Positions 34,502 to 43,011 are shown, numbered from the stretch's first letter. The stretch: 64,000 nt of DNA from Halalkalicoccus jeotgali B3 (GCF_000196895.1 NC_014297.1:2525770-2589769); one strand, 5' to 3'. A program made the numbers and translations. The notes: generated by a model from the letters alone, not told the origin.

Positions 34502-34759
34502 TCATCCCTCGCCTTCCGACTGGTAGGGCTCGCCGACGGCCTCGCGGGGCAGCGAGTTGTGGAGTTCGGTCTTGAGACCCTCCGCGGAGCGATAGGTGTC
34601 GCTGTCCGTCTCGGAGACGAGTTCACCGAGGTTCACCTCGCCGTCGGCCAGCAACACGGTCACCCCGTCGAGTTCGACCGCGGCGTCGTCCCGCGGGATC
34701 GGATAGGAGAGAGCCTCCAGTTCGTCGTCGACCCGGCTCAGTTTGACTTCCCGTGTCAT
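34502..34759 (-). CDS. Small haloarchaeal DUF5789-type protein
   Basis: An 85-residue acidic protein (MTREVKLSRVDDELEALSYPIPRDDAA) with a beta-rich core (VTVLLADGEVNLGELVSE) and a tail containing TELHNSLPREAVGEPYQSEG. This matches my memory of the haloarchaeal DUF5789 family, small proteins of unknown function. It lies 43 bases upstream of tfs on the same strand, so the two could be cotranscribed. Confidence 0.8.
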   Translation of the reverse strand: MTREVKLSRVDDELEALSYPIPRDDAAVELDGVTVLLADGEVNLGELVSETDSDTYRSAEGLKTELHNSLPREAVGEPYQSEGEG

Positions 34760-34836
34760 GAACCCACATACGTTGGCCGGGGTCTTAGCCCTTCGCCGAA
34801 CAGTAGGCTGATAGCCACCCCGTCCATAGAACCGGC

Positions 34837-36099
34837 GTGGCGCTCTTCGAAACCGACCGGCGCATCCTCGCGCTCGCGATGGCCCGGATGGCCGACGGCG
34901 TCGGCAACTCCTTTCTGATCATCGTCCTCCCGCTCTATATCGCGAGCGGGATCGTCGAGGGGCGGACCTTCGGGCTCACCGAATCAATGCTCATCGGGAT
35001 CGTCCTCTCGCTGGTGGGCTTCGTCAGCAGCCTCTCCCAGCCGTTTACGGGCCGTGTCTCCGACAGAACGGGCAGACGGAAGTTCTACATCCTCGTCGGG
35101 TTGGGCGGGCTGACGACGGCCAATCTCCTCTACCTCTTCGCGGGCTCGTACCTCTCGTTGATCGCGCTGCGCGCCCTGCAGGGGGTCTCGATCGCCTTCA
35201 TTATCCCCGCATCGGTCGCGCTGGTCAACGAACTCGCGGGCGCGGGCACCCGTGGGGGGAACATGGGCGTCTACAACACCTTTCGACTCGTCGGCTTCGG
35301 CGCGGGGCCGATCGCCGCCGGCGTCCTCGTCAACGCCGGTCCCTACTCGCTGTTCGGCGTTGCCCTGAGTGGGTTCGATGCGACGTTCTACGTCGCCGCC
35401 GGGGCGGCCGCGCTGGGTTTGCTGCTCGTCTCCGCACTCGTTCACGACCCGGCGGAGCTCGAACGGGCGGGGGAGGACCTCTCGATCGACGTCTTCGACG
35501 GCGACGGTGGGCTTGACCCGGTCTTCACCCTCGGGATCGCCTCGCTCTTTATGGCGATCGGGATCGCGCTGTTTGCGACCCTCCAGCCCGAGATCAACGC
35601 CCGCCTCGATCAGGGCTCGACGTGGTTCGGGGTGCAGTTCGCCGCGTTCATCATCTCGCAGGTCTTCCTGCAGGTTCCCATCGGTCGGGCGAGCGACCGC
35701 TGGGGGCGAAAGCCGTTCATCCTCGCGGGACTCGTCTTGCTCGTGCCTTCGACGCTCGCACAGGGGCTCGTACTCGACTCGTGGCTCATGTTGGTCGTCC
35801 GGCTCACCCAGGGAGTCGCCGGCGCGATGGTCTTTGCACCCGCACTCGCGCTCGCGGGCGATCTGGCGACCGGCGGGGACTCGGGGACGAAACTGTCGGT
35901 GTTGACGATGGCCTTCGGTCTGGGGATCGCGCTCGGGCCGCTTTCGGCGGGCTTTCTCGTCAGCCTCGGGTTCGTGGTGCCCTTCGCCGTCGGCGCGACG
36001 CTTGCGGTGGTCGGGTTCGTGCTGGTCTACACGCAGGTCGAGGAGACCGTCGGCGCCGAACGCCACGGGGCCGGCTCCGAGCCCGTCCCACAGGACTGA
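34837..36099 (+). CDS. MFS transporter
   Basis: A 420-residue protein with 12 hydrophobic segments in two halves joined by a cytoplasmic loop (about residues 205-230, acidic). It shows the MFS loop motif GRVSDRTGRRKFYI after helix 2 and the matching GRASDRWGRKPFIL after helix 8. These features suggest a drug-resistance-type or small-solute exporter; the substrate is unknown. Translation starts at GTG. It ends 4 bases before the convergent dehydrogenase gene. Confidence 0.9.
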   Translation: MALFETDRRILALAMARMADGVGNSFLIIVLPLYIASGIVEGRTFGLTESMLIGIVLSLVGFVSSLSQPFTGRVSDRTGRRKFYILVGLGGLTTANLLYLFAGSYLSLIALRALQGVSIAFIIPASVALVNELAGAGTRGGNMGVYNTFRLVGFGAGPIAAGVLVNAGPYSLFGVALSGFDATFYVAAGAAALGLLLVSALVHDPAELERAGEDLSIDVFDGDGGLDPVFTLGIASLFMAIGIALFATLQPEINARLDQGSTWFGVQFAAFIISQVFLQVPIGRASDRWGRKPFILAGLVLLVPSTLAQGLVLDSWLMLVVRLTQGVAGAMVFAPALALAGDLATGGDSGTKLSVLTMAFGLGIALGPLSAGFLVSLGFVVPFAVGATLAVVGFVLVYTQVEETVGAERHGAGSEPVPQD

Positions 36100-36103
36100 A
36101 CGG

Positions 36104-37054
36104 CTAAACCGGGTTGGTCGGCTCCTCGCCCGAAAGCACCGAGAGAACGTCCCGAACCACCGTCTCACGCAGTTCCGCGATCGACTCCTCGGAGTACCAC
36201 GCGACGTGAGGGGTGAGGACCACGTCCTCCAGACCGAACAGCGCCGACTCTTCTGGGGGCTCCTCGGGCATGACGTCGAGGCCGGCGCCGGCGATCCCGC
36301 CGTCCTCGATGGCCGCCGCCAGCGCCGTCGTGTCGACGACCGCTCCACGGGCGGTGTTTACGAGCACCGCGTCATCCCGCATGGTCGCAAAGGCCTCGTC
36401 GTCGAGCAGTCCGTGGGTTTCATCGGTCAGGGGTGCGTGGACCGAGACGACCCGTGACCGTTCGAGCAACTCCCCGAACCCGACCTTCTCGACGCCGGCC
36501 TCGGCGAGGTCCTCGGCCGAGCGGTAGGGATCGTACGCGAGGTACTCGAAGTCGAATCCCGACGCCTTCGCCGCGAGCCGTTCGGGGATCGACCCGAAGC
36601 CGACGAAGCCGACCGTCGCGCCCTGCAGGCGGTTGATGGGCCTGCCGACCGTCCAGTCCCACTCGCCGTCCGTGATCCGGGCGTCGAACCGGGCGGTCTC
36701 CCGTACACAGGAGAGGGTCAACGCGAGGGCGTGCTCGGCGACCTCGTCCTGGCAGTAGTCGGGGACGTTCACGACCGGGACGCCGTGGTCGGCGGCGGCC
36801 TCGCAGTCGACGGTATCGACGCCGATACCGTACCGGCCGACCACATCGAGGTCCAACTCCTCGAAGACCGTCCGGGTGATCGGCGCGAACTGGACAAGCA
36901 GGGCGTCGGCGCCGACTTCGCGGGCGGCCTCGATGACCGCCTCGGGATCGGCGGCGGCTGCACTTTCGATCTCGACGCCGGCCTCCGCGGCGAGTTCGCG
37001 CTCGACGTCGAGATCGGGAAAGTCGAAGTCGGTGACCAGAACTGTCGAGTTCAT
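36104..37054 (-). CDS. D-2-hydroxyacid dehydrogenase, C-terminal-binding-protein type
   Basis: A 316-residue NAD-dependent dehydrogenase. The cofactor motif reads VGFVGFGSIPERLA, with Pro in place of the third Gly of GxGxxG. Catalytic residues appear in NTARGAVVDT (Arg), PEEPPEES (Glu) and LTPHVAWYS (His). It resembles haloarchaeal CtBP-type dehydrogenases rather than true SerA, lacking the ACT domain. The substrate is an unknown 2-hydroxy or 2-keto acid. It overlaps the upstream enoyl-CoA hydratase gene by 4 bases, so the two may serve one pathway. A fragment of a related gene lies at 42879-43011. Confidence 0.88.
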   Translation of the reverse strand: MNSTVLVTDFDFPDLDVERELAAEAGVEIESAAAADPEAVIEAAREVGADALLVQFAPITRTVFEELDLDVVGRYGIGVDTVDCEAAADHGVPVVNVPDYCQDEVAEHALALTLSCVRETARFDARITDGEWDWTVGRPINRLQGATVGFVGFGSIPERLAAKASGFDFEYLAYDPYRSAEDLAEAGVEKVGFGELLERSRVVSVHAPLTDETHGLLDDEAFATMRDDAVLVNTARGAVVDTTALAAAIEDGGIAGAGLDVMPEEPPEESALFGLEDVVLTPHVAWYSEESIAELRETVVRDVLSVLSGEEPTNPV

Positions 37055-37815
37055 TCGAACTCGGGATCGCGCTTCTCGACGAACGCCGCCATCCCCTCGC
37101 GCTGGTCGTCGGTGCCAAAGAGACCGCTCCAGAGGCGTTTTTCGTACTCCAATCCCGACGACTGGGGCCCCTCGTGGACCTGATTGAGCGCCTCCTTCGC
37201 GGCGGCGAGCGCAAAGCGGGGTTTCGCAGCGAGTTGGGCGGCCATCTCCTCGACCACCGAGTCGAGTTCCGCCTGGGGGACGACCTCGCCGACCAGTCCG
37301 ATCTCGGCGGCCGATTCGGCATCGAGCCGTTCGCCAAGAAAGACCATCCGCCGGGCGGCAGCGTCCCCGACCAGCCGGGAGAGACGCTGGGTGCCGCCCC
37401 AGCCCGGGACGATCCCGAGGTCGATCTCGGTCTGGCCGAGGACGGCGTTCTCGCTCGCGACTCTGAGATCGCAGGCCAGCGCGAGTTCACAGCCACCGCC
37501 GAAGGCATACCCGTTGACCGCGGCGATCACGGGTGCGGAGTGGGTCGCGAGTCGGTCACAGATCCGGTGGCCGAGTTCGGCGTAGGCCATCGCCTCCTCG
37601 ACGGAGAGCGTTTTCATGTACTCGATGTCCGCGCCGGCGACGAAGGCGTCCTCGCCCGCGCCGGTCAGGACGAGCGTGCGGGCGTCGTCGGTCTCGTCGA
37701 GGACGTGATCGAGCGCTTCGAGGGTGTTGACGTTGAGCGCGTTGAGGCTGTCGGGGCGGTCTATGGTGATGGTGGCGACGCCGTTTTCGCGTGTGATGGT
37801 GACGTTCTCCGTCAT
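37051..37815 (-). CDS. Enoyl-CoA hydratase/isomerase-family protein
   Basis: A 254-residue crotonase. Oxyanion-hole elements are AFVAGADIEYMKTL and GYAFGGGCELALACD. Both catalytic Glu positions are occupied (in GGGCELAL and GQTEIDLG, before PGWGGTQRL), so true hydratase activity is expected. It hydrates 2-enoyl-CoA in beta-oxidation or amino-acid breakdown. It is first in a two-gene operon with the 2-hydroxyacid dehydrogenase. Confidence 0.92.
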   Translation of the reverse strand: MTENVTITRENGVATITIDRPDSLNALNVNTLEALDHVLDETDDARTLVLTGAGEDAFVAGADIEYMKTLSVEEAMAYAELGHRICDRLATHSAPVIAAVNGYAFGGGCELALACDLRVASENAVLGQTEIDLGIVPGWGGTQRLSRLVGDAAARRMVFLGERLDAESAAEIGLVGEVVPQAELDSVVEEMAAQLAAKPRFALAAAKEALNQVHEGPQSSGLEYEKRLWSGLFGTDDQREGMAAFVEKRDPEFE

Positions 37816-37901
37816 GGGCCCGAGGACGACCCCCGTCGCCCTAAGCGTTGGCCAATCGGAGAACGAACGAATAACGTATCACCTCCCCGTAGCGTCGGGC
37901 A

Positions 37902-38393
37902 ATGACACTCTCGGAGGAGGCAACGGAGCGTCTGGCCGACATCGTCTCGCTCCAACCGACGAAGAACGGCGAGCTACAGGAACGGTGGGGGCTCGAAAGC
38001 GGTAGCGATGTCCACCAGTACCTCGAAAACGAGCTCTCTGCGTACTACTACCGCGACGAGAACAGCCTCATTCGGGCCACCCCCGACGCCGCAGACCTCG
38101 TCGACGTCGACCCGGGCATCGAGGGCGGCGAGGAGGGCACGGTCATCCGCGTGCCCGAGCTACAGGGACAGGTCTTCGAGGTGCTCGCCGGCCCGGAGGA
38201 GCGTTCTCAGAGCGTGGTTTCGGTGCTACAGGACCTGCGCGCCGAGTTCGGGATCGATCCTGAGGCGGGGGAGGTACGCGCTGCGCTCCAGAGTCTGAAG
38301 CGAAAGGGGATCGTCGAGGTCGAGTACCGGACCGTTCCGACGTTCCGGAAGACGGCCCCCCGAGAGGACGTCACCGTCGAGACCCTCGAGTAG
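37902..38393 (+). CDS. Haloarchaeal DUF5797-type protein with winged-helix features
   Basis: A 163-residue protein with two helix-turn-helix-like regions. The first is RLADIVSLQPTKNGELQERWGLESGSDVHQYL in outline; the second is QSVVSVLQDLRAEFGIDPEAGEVRAALQSLKRKGIVEVEY in outline, ending with a wing. I believe this is the DUF5797 family of haloarchaea. A DNA- or RNA-binding regulatory role is likely but untested. Its 3' end overlaps the convergent DUF5787 gene by 23 bases. Confidence 0.8.
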   Translation: MTLSEEATERLADIVSLQPTKNGELQERWGLESGSDVHQYLENELSAYYYRDENSLIRATPDAADLVDVDPGIEGGEEGTVIRVPELQGQVFEVLAGPEERSQSVVSVLQDLRAEFGIDPEAGEVRAALQSLKRKGIVEVEYRTVPTFRKTAPREDVTVETLE

Positions 38394-39432
38394 CCCCCGT
38401 CGCCCGCGAGCGCGCCCGCTTCCGACGGCGTTCGAGCACCCTCCGCACTCCCCGTCCGGGCCCGCCCTCGACGGGCCAGCCTCTCGTGCGCCACGCGGGC
38501 GGTTCGGGCGAGAAGTCGGGACACGACCCCGAGCACTCCGCAGCGGTCTGCTCGCGGCATTTTGCCCCACAGTGGGGCACGAGCGCCTCTCCGTCGATCC
38601 GGCCCTCGAAATGTCGGCAGTCCGGGCGCATGGTGTCGATATACGACCGCCAGCCCCGCTCGTAGGCCCGTTCGGCGATTTCGAGGCGTTTTCTCGCTTT
38701 CCACTCGGGCGAGGCGTACTCGAAGCGGGCCCCGGAGCGGTCGAACTCGCCCTCTGACGGGCGCTCGACGATGCGGGTCCCCGGGTCCTCGACCGCGAGC
38801 CGGCGGGGGTGCCAGCGAACGCTCGCCTCGCCCCCCGAGAAGACGAGGATCCCGGCCTCGACGGGCAGGTCCTCCAGCAGCGCGGGTTCGATCCGCTCGC
38901 CCGTCGCGCGGGTGGCGACCCAGACCTCGTCCGCGAGCGCGAGTGCGACGTCCCGCTGTAGCTGATCGGAGAGCGCCCGGGCCGCACCCGCGTCCAGATC
39001 CGGTTTGTTCTCGATGGCGATCACGCGCGAGCACCACTCGGGGTACGCGAACCGGCGCCGTATCTCGATGCGATTGGCCCGCTTTCGGACGTCGAGAATC
39101 GCCCTCCTATCGGCCTCGTGGATCGACTCCCGTACGTAGCGCCACGGATAGCCCGGGTCGGGCAGCGCCTCCCGATAGTAGACCCACTCAGTGGGGGCGT
39201 TCCGGACGACGAAAAGGAGATCCGAATCGAGGCGCTCGTGGCCAAAGCGCGAGCGGCGGTCGAGTCCCTCGGGGTCGACCTCGAGGACGATCGTATCCCA
39301 GCGCCGGCTTCGGGTACCGAGTTGGCGCGAAATCACGGCGGCGGCGTCACCGTCGGGCGGCCACTCCCGCTCGGCCCACCGACAGACCCGGAGTTCGAAG
39401 CCGAACTCGTGGTCGATCCGCTCGCACGCCAT
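38371..39432 (-). CDS. DUF5787-type protein, possible PD-(D/E)XK nuclease with C-terminal Cys cluster
   Basis: A 353-residue protein conserved in haloarchaea (recognised from memory as DUF5787). The core has RVIAIENKPDLD followed by LQRDVALALADEVWVATRAT, where E-N-K matches the ExK of PD-(D/E)XK nucleases. The C-terminal region holds a cysteine set (DCRHFEG, HCGAKC, ECSGSCPDF) that could bind zinc or an iron-sulfur cluster, as in Cas4/AddB. The tail is very Arg-rich. This suggests a DNA-processing role, but catalytic function is inference. It is a single gene with a dyad around its promoter. Confidence 0.82.
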   Translation of the reverse strand: MACERIDHEFGFELRVCRWAEREWPPDGDAAAVISRQLGTRSRRWDTIVLEVDPEGLDRRSRFGHERLDSDLLFVVRNAPTEWVYYREALPDPGYPWRYVRESIHEADRRAILDVRKRANRIEIRRRFAYPEWCSRVIAIENKPDLDAGAARALSDQLQRDVALALADEVWVATRATGERIEPALLEDLPVEAGILVFSGGEASVRWHPRRLAVEDPGTRIVERPSEGEFDRSGARFEYASPEWKARKRLEIAERAYERGWRSYIDTMRPDCRHFEGRIDGEALVPHCGAKCREQTAAECSGSCPDFSPEPPAWRTRGWPVEGGPGRGVRRVLERRRKRARSRATGATRGSRR

Positions 39433-39442
39433 ATGCGGGGCT

Positions 39443-39479
39443 CGGGTCGGACCGGCCTAAGTCGTTCGAATCCGACCCG
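39443..39479. promoter_or_regulatory. Inverted repeat spanning the DUF5787 promoter
   Basis: CGGGTCGGA (39443-39451) and TCCGACCCG (39471-39479) are perfect 9-base arms 19 bases apart. They lie 11-47 bases before the DUF5787 start and flank a TATA-like CTTAGG on the minus strand. This is a good candidate operator. The rest of 39433-39591 shows nothing else. Confidence 0.45.
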
Positions 39480-39591
39480 TTCGTCGCGGTCGGTATCGCG
39501 ATCCACGCCGTCTGCTCCTATCGGAACTGCAGCCGGGAACACCGCTGCTCTCCAGTGGGGTCCGGAGCGACCGGCTGGGGAGGTCGCCGGG

Positions 39592-40017
39592 TCAGTAGCC
39601 CTCGTCGTCGAGGAACTCGTGGGCGTCCTCGAGGATGTCACGGGGACCGTCCTGAGTAATGGTGTTTATCGCCTGTTCGTAGTCGCGCCACTGGAGGTCG
39701 CGGTGTTCGGTCGAGAGTTCGGCGCTGGCCTCGAACGATTCGGCGATGAAGAGGTGGACCGTCTTGTGGATCGTCTGGCCGTTGGCCTGAAAGACGTAGT
39801 CGTACTCGTCACGAAAGCCGTCGATCAGCCGGAAGTCCTCGATGCCCGCCTCCTCTTTCACTTCGCGTATCGCGGTCTGTTGGAGTTCCTCCTCGCCCTC
39901 AACGCCGCCCTTGGGGAACTCCCAGTCCCCCGGGCGGCTCTTGAGGAGGAGGTACTCGCGCCGTCCACGCGTATCCCGAAAGAGGATCGCGCCGGCGCTC
40001 GTCGCATCTACCGTCAT
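39592..40017 (-). CDS. NUDIX hydrolase, diadenosine tetraphosphatase type
   Basis: A 141-residue NUDIX protein. The NUDIX box is intact: GGVEGEEELQQTAIREVKEEAGI in outline, with the GxxxxxE...REVxEEAGI residues present. A preceding WEFPKG is typical of bis(5'-nucleosyl)-tetraphosphatases. It likely hydrolyses Ap4A or a similar dinucleotide. The start is the ATG giving MTVDATSAG; longer frames upstream overlap the divergent gene's promoter. Confidence 0.92.
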   Translation of the reverse strand: MTVDATSAGAILFRDTRGRREYLLLKSRPGDWEFPKGGVEGEEELQQTAIREVKEEAGIEDFRLIDGFRDEYDYVFQANGQTIHKTVHLFIAESFEASAELSTEHRDLQWRDYEQAINTITQDGPRDILEDAHEFLDDEGY

Positions 40018-40119
40018 TGCTTTCGATAGCCGGTCGGACGTTAAGAGAATATCGGAGTCAGGGCACCCCCGACTTGCGGACGGATGAACGCTTAACTCTC
40101 GGGAAACGAACAGTAGGGT

Positions 40120-41196
40120 ATGGACGTCTCCCCCAAACGGATCTATCACACCCTCCGTCAGTTCCAAACGCTCGCCGAGATCGAACGCGAGAGCGTCGAG
40201 TTCACCTCGCTGTCGCTCGCCGAGCGGGTCTGGTACTGGCGGCGGGGCTTTCTGAGCCGATCGGCCGTCCTCTATGACTTCGAGAGGTACGGCCACGAGG
40301 ACTACCTCACCGACTACCAGCGCTACATCAAAACCAGAGGGATCAACGGCCGCTTCGGCTACGCGCTCGACAACAAGCTCATGCTCTATGGCCTTCTGAG
40401 CCGCTTTTCGGCGCGCCTGCCCGACCTCTACGGGATCGTCGACGGGGGCACGTTTCGCTCGATCTCGATAGCGGGCGAGCGCGGTCCGACCCGCCCCGCC
40501 ATCGAGTGGGCCGCGGACCTCGAGGCGGGCGAGACCGCCGTGGTCAAGTGGGTGATCGGCGGCGGCGGCCACAGCGTCCTGTTGCTCACGCGCACCGACG
40601 GCGGCTACCGGGTCAACGGCGACCGGATCTCCCGGACCGAACTGCGCGAGCGCTTCGCGGCGATGGACGACTACATCGTCACGGGCTTTTCACAACAGGC
40701 CGAGTACGCCGACACGATCTACTCCGAGGCGACCAATACCGTCCGGGCGGTGACGATGTGGGACACCGAACGGGACGAGCCGTTTCTCGCGCGGGCGGTC
40801 CACCGGATCGGCACCGACGAGACGAAACCGATGGACAACTGGTCGCAGGGCGCACTGGGCGCGCTGATCGATCCCGGGACGGGCGAACTCGGCGAGGCCG
40901 TGACCTACCCGGACGACGGCGAGCGCAGGTGGCGCACGGACCATCCCGACACCGGAACGCGGATCGAGGGCGTCGAGATCCCCGGCTGGGAGTCGATTCG
41001 GGAGGGGTTACTCGACGTGGCCGACTCGATCCCCTATCTGCCCTACGTCGGCTGGGATCTGGTGGTGACGGGGCGAGGGGAGTTCGAGATCATCGAGGCG
41101 AACAACTACCCCGGCATGAAGTCCCTGCAGGTCCACGGGCCGCTGTGTGCCGACGAGCGCGTCGAGCGGTTCTATCGCGACCACGGCGTGCGCTAA
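40120..41196 (+). CDS. Orphan ATP-grasp protein (sugar-transfer-associated type)
   Basis: A 358-residue protein resembling the sugar-transfer-associated ATP-grasp family. It has an N-terminal helical region (about 1-90), then ATP-binding strands AVVKWVIGGGGHSVLLL, a DDYIVTGFSQQ segment, NTVRAVTMWD, and the metal-binding EIIEANNYPGMKSLQ near the C-terminus. It should ligate a carboxylate to an amine or thiol using ATP; the substrate is unknown. No sugar-transfer genes are adjacent. The next gene, 50 bases downstream, encodes an S10 ribosomal-protein paralogue. Confidence 0.8.
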   Translation: MDVSPKRIYHTLRQFQTLAEIERESVEFTSLSLAERVWYWRRGFLSRSAVLYDFERYGHEDYLTDYQRYIKTRGINGRFGYALDNKLMLYGLLSRFSARLPDLYGIVDGGTFRSISIAGERGPTRPAIEWAADLEAGETAVVKWVIGGGGHSVLLLTRTDGGYRVNGDRISRTELRERFAAMDDYIVTGFSQQAEYADTIYSEATNTVRAVTMWDTERDEPFLARAVHRIGTDETKPMDNWSQGALGALIDPGTGELGEAVTYPDDGERRWRTDHPDTGTRIEGVEIPGWESIREGLLDVADSIPYLPYVGWDLVVTGRGEFEIIEANNYPGMKSLQVHGPLCADERVERFYRDHGVR

Positions 41197-41246
41197 TTCG
41201 GACCGCTTTTGATGCCTGCCCGCAACAGTAGTCGGTAGAACCCACC

Positions 41247-41573
41247 ATGACCTTCGTCACGAAACTCACGCTCCAGAGCGGGGACCGGGCGGTGCTCGAA
41301 CGCGTCGTCAGCGAGATCGCCACGGCCGTCGAGCGAAAGGGCGCCGAGATGAAAGGGCCGCATCCGAGCCCGCCCGAAACGCTCCGGGTGCCCCAGCACA
41401 AACGAACCACCGGCGGGGAGACCTTCGATTCGTGGTCCTACACCGTCTACACCCGGACCATCGAGATCGTCGGCCACGACGATGTCGCCCGGGGCGTGAT
41501 GGATCGCTCGCTTCCGGAGGGCGTCCATCTGGGCGTCGAGGTCGAGCAGGTCCGACCGCTCGGATCGAGTTAG
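41247..41573 (+). CDS. Ribosomal protein uS10 paralogue
   Basis: A 108-residue protein with the S10 fold: FVTKLTLQSGDRAVLERVVSEI, then AEMKGPHPSPPETLRVP matching the S10 PxPLPxKxxxxT loop region, and YTVYTRTIEIVGHDDVARGVMD. It lacks the genuine S10 gene neighbourhood (EF-1A/S10 operon), so it is a paralogue, as seen in other haloarchaea. It may join a specialised ribosome or act in antitermination, as bacterial NusE/S10 does. Function unproven. Confidence 0.83.
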   Translation: MTFVTKLTLQSGDRAVLERVVSEIATAVERKGAEMKGPHPSPPETLRVPQHKRTTGGETFDSWSYTVYTRTIEIVGHDDVARGVMDRSLPEGVHLGVEVEQVRPLGSS

Positions 41574-41603
41574 GTTAAGTAGCCCCCGGTTCTCGACTGG
41601 GGT

Positions 41604-42878
41604 ATGAGCACCGACCACCTGATCGAGCTCCGACGCGACCTGCATCGCCATCCCGAGCCCGCGTGGCGAGAGTTCTACACCACCTGCCGCATCGTCGAGG
41701 AGATAGAGCGCATCGGCGTCACCGACCTCTACGTCGGGCGTGAGGCGATCGACGTAGAGGAGCGACTCGCGGTCCCCGACTCGGCCGAACTCGTCGAGTG
41801 GTTCAATCGGGCGCGGGAGGCGGGCGCAAAGGAGGACGTCCTCGAACGCCTCGACGGCGGCTACACCGGTTGTGTCGCGGTCGTCGAGCGTGGTGAAGGG
41901 CCCACGATCGGCCTGCGGGTCGACATCGACGGGCTGTTGCGCGAGGAATCGCGGGACGACGAGCACGCCCCCGCCGCGGAGGGCTTTCGCTCGGAGAACG
42001 AGGGCGCGATGCACGCCTGCGGGCACGACGCCCACGCGACCATCGGGCTCGGGGTACTGGAAGCGATCACGGAGAGTGACTTCCAGGGCACGCTCAAGGT
42101 GTTCTTCCAACCCGGCGAGGAGATGATCGCCGGCGGGAAGGCGATGGCCAAAAGCGAGCACCTCGCGGACGTCGAGTACCTGCTCGCGCTGCACATCGGC
42201 CTCGATCACCCGACCGGCGAGGTGGTCGCGGGGATCGACGACTTCCTCGCAGTGTCACATCTCCACGCGGAGTTCTCGGGCCAGCCCGCCCACGCCGGTG
42301 CCGAACCCGATGCCGGCGAGAACGCCGTCCAGGCGATGGCCGCCGCGATCCAGAACCTGTATTCGATCCCCCGACACCACGACGGCGCAACGCGGGTCAA
42401 TGCGGGCCAGGTCGGCGGGGGTACCGCCTCGAACATCGTTCCCGAGTCGGCCTATATCGAGGGCGAGGTTCGCGGCCAGACGACCGAACTGATGGAGTAC
42501 ATGCGCGAACGCGCCGATCGCGTCCTCGAAGGTGCCGCCGCGATGCACGGCTGTGAGGTCACCGTCGAGACGCGCGGCGAAGCCCCCAGCGCGAGAAGCG
42601 ACCAGCAGCTCGTCGACGTCGTCTCCAGCGTCGCGCGCACCCGCCCGGGCGTCGAGCGCGTCCTCGAGCGGGACGCACTCGGCGGCAGCGAGGACGCGAC
42701 CTATCTGATGCAGGAGGTCCAGAAGAACGGTGGGTACGCCTCCTACGTGGGGATCGGTACGGACCACCCCGGCGGCCACCACACCGCGACGTTCGACGTC
42801 GACGAGGAAAGTATCGCCATCGGCATCGACGTGATCAGCCGCTCGATCACCGAAATCGCGGCGACCCGCCCCGAGTAG
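41604..42878 (+). CDS. M20D-type amidohydrolase
   Basis: A 424-residue metalloamidohydrolase. Metal and catalytic motifs are LRVDIDGLL, HACGHDAHAT, QPGEEMIAGG, LHIGLDHPTGEV and the C-terminal GTDHPGGHHTATFDV. It resembles AbgB/HipO-like enzymes that release an acyl or benzoyl group from an amino acid. The N-terminal domain has an extra stretch of about 45 residues (GREAIDVEERLAVPDSAELV and following) before the first metal motif. It may follow the S10 paralogue in one transcript (30-base gap). Confidence 0.88.
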   Translation: MSTDHLIELRRDLHRHPEPAWREFYTTCRIVEEIERIGVTDLYVGREAIDVEERLAVPDSAELVEWFNRAREAGAKEDVLERLDGGYTGCVAVVERGEGPTIGLRVDIDGLLREESRDDEHAPAAEGFRSENEGAMHACGHDAHATIGLGVLEAITESDFQGTLKVFFQPGEEMIAGGKAMAKSEHLADVEYLLALHIGLDHPTGEVVAGIDDFLAVSHLHAEFSGQPAHAGAEPDAGENAVQAMAAAIQNLYSIPRHHDGATRVNAGQVGGGTASNIVPESAYIEGEVRGQTTELMEYMRERADRVLEGAAAMHGCEVTVETRGEAPSARSDQQLVDVVSSVARTRPGVERVLERDALGGSEDATYLMQEVQKNGGYASYVGIGTDHPGGHHTATFDVDEESIAIGIDVISRSITEIAATRPE

Positions 42879-43011
42879 CTACCAGTCGTCGGTCACCGGG
42901 TTTTTCGGCTTCTCGCTACTCAGTACGCGTGCGACATCTCCCGAAACCTCGCGAGCGAGGTCCGCGCGGGCGGACTCGGAGTACCAGCCCGCGTGCGGGC
43001 TGAGAAAAAAG
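42879..43011 (-). pseudogene. C-terminal remnant of a CtBP-type 2-hydroxyacid dehydrogenase
   Basis: About 43 codons read FLSPHAGWYSESARADLAREV and on to KPKNPV before a stop. This parallels the C-terminus of the intact dehydrogenase encoded at 36104-37054 (LTPHVAWYSEESIAELRETV ... EEPTNPV), including the catalytic-His SPH/TPH motif. Upstream of this the frame turns into non-homologous sequence, so the first seven-eighths of the gene are missing. It is a deletion remnant, lying directly after the amidohydrolase stop. Confidence 0.65.
43005..43010 (-). terminator. T-run after the PfpI-family gene
   Basis: Six T residues on the minus strand lie 30 bases after the PfpI-family stop codon, at the edge of the dehydrogenase remnant. 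They are well placed to end that transcript. Confidence 0.4.

Noticed and set aside
39443-39490. TTCGAATC in the DUF5787 upstream region as a tRNA T-loop
   Set aside because: The flanking bases do not form a T-stem, acceptor or anticodon arm; the local symmetry is explained better as an inverted repeat.
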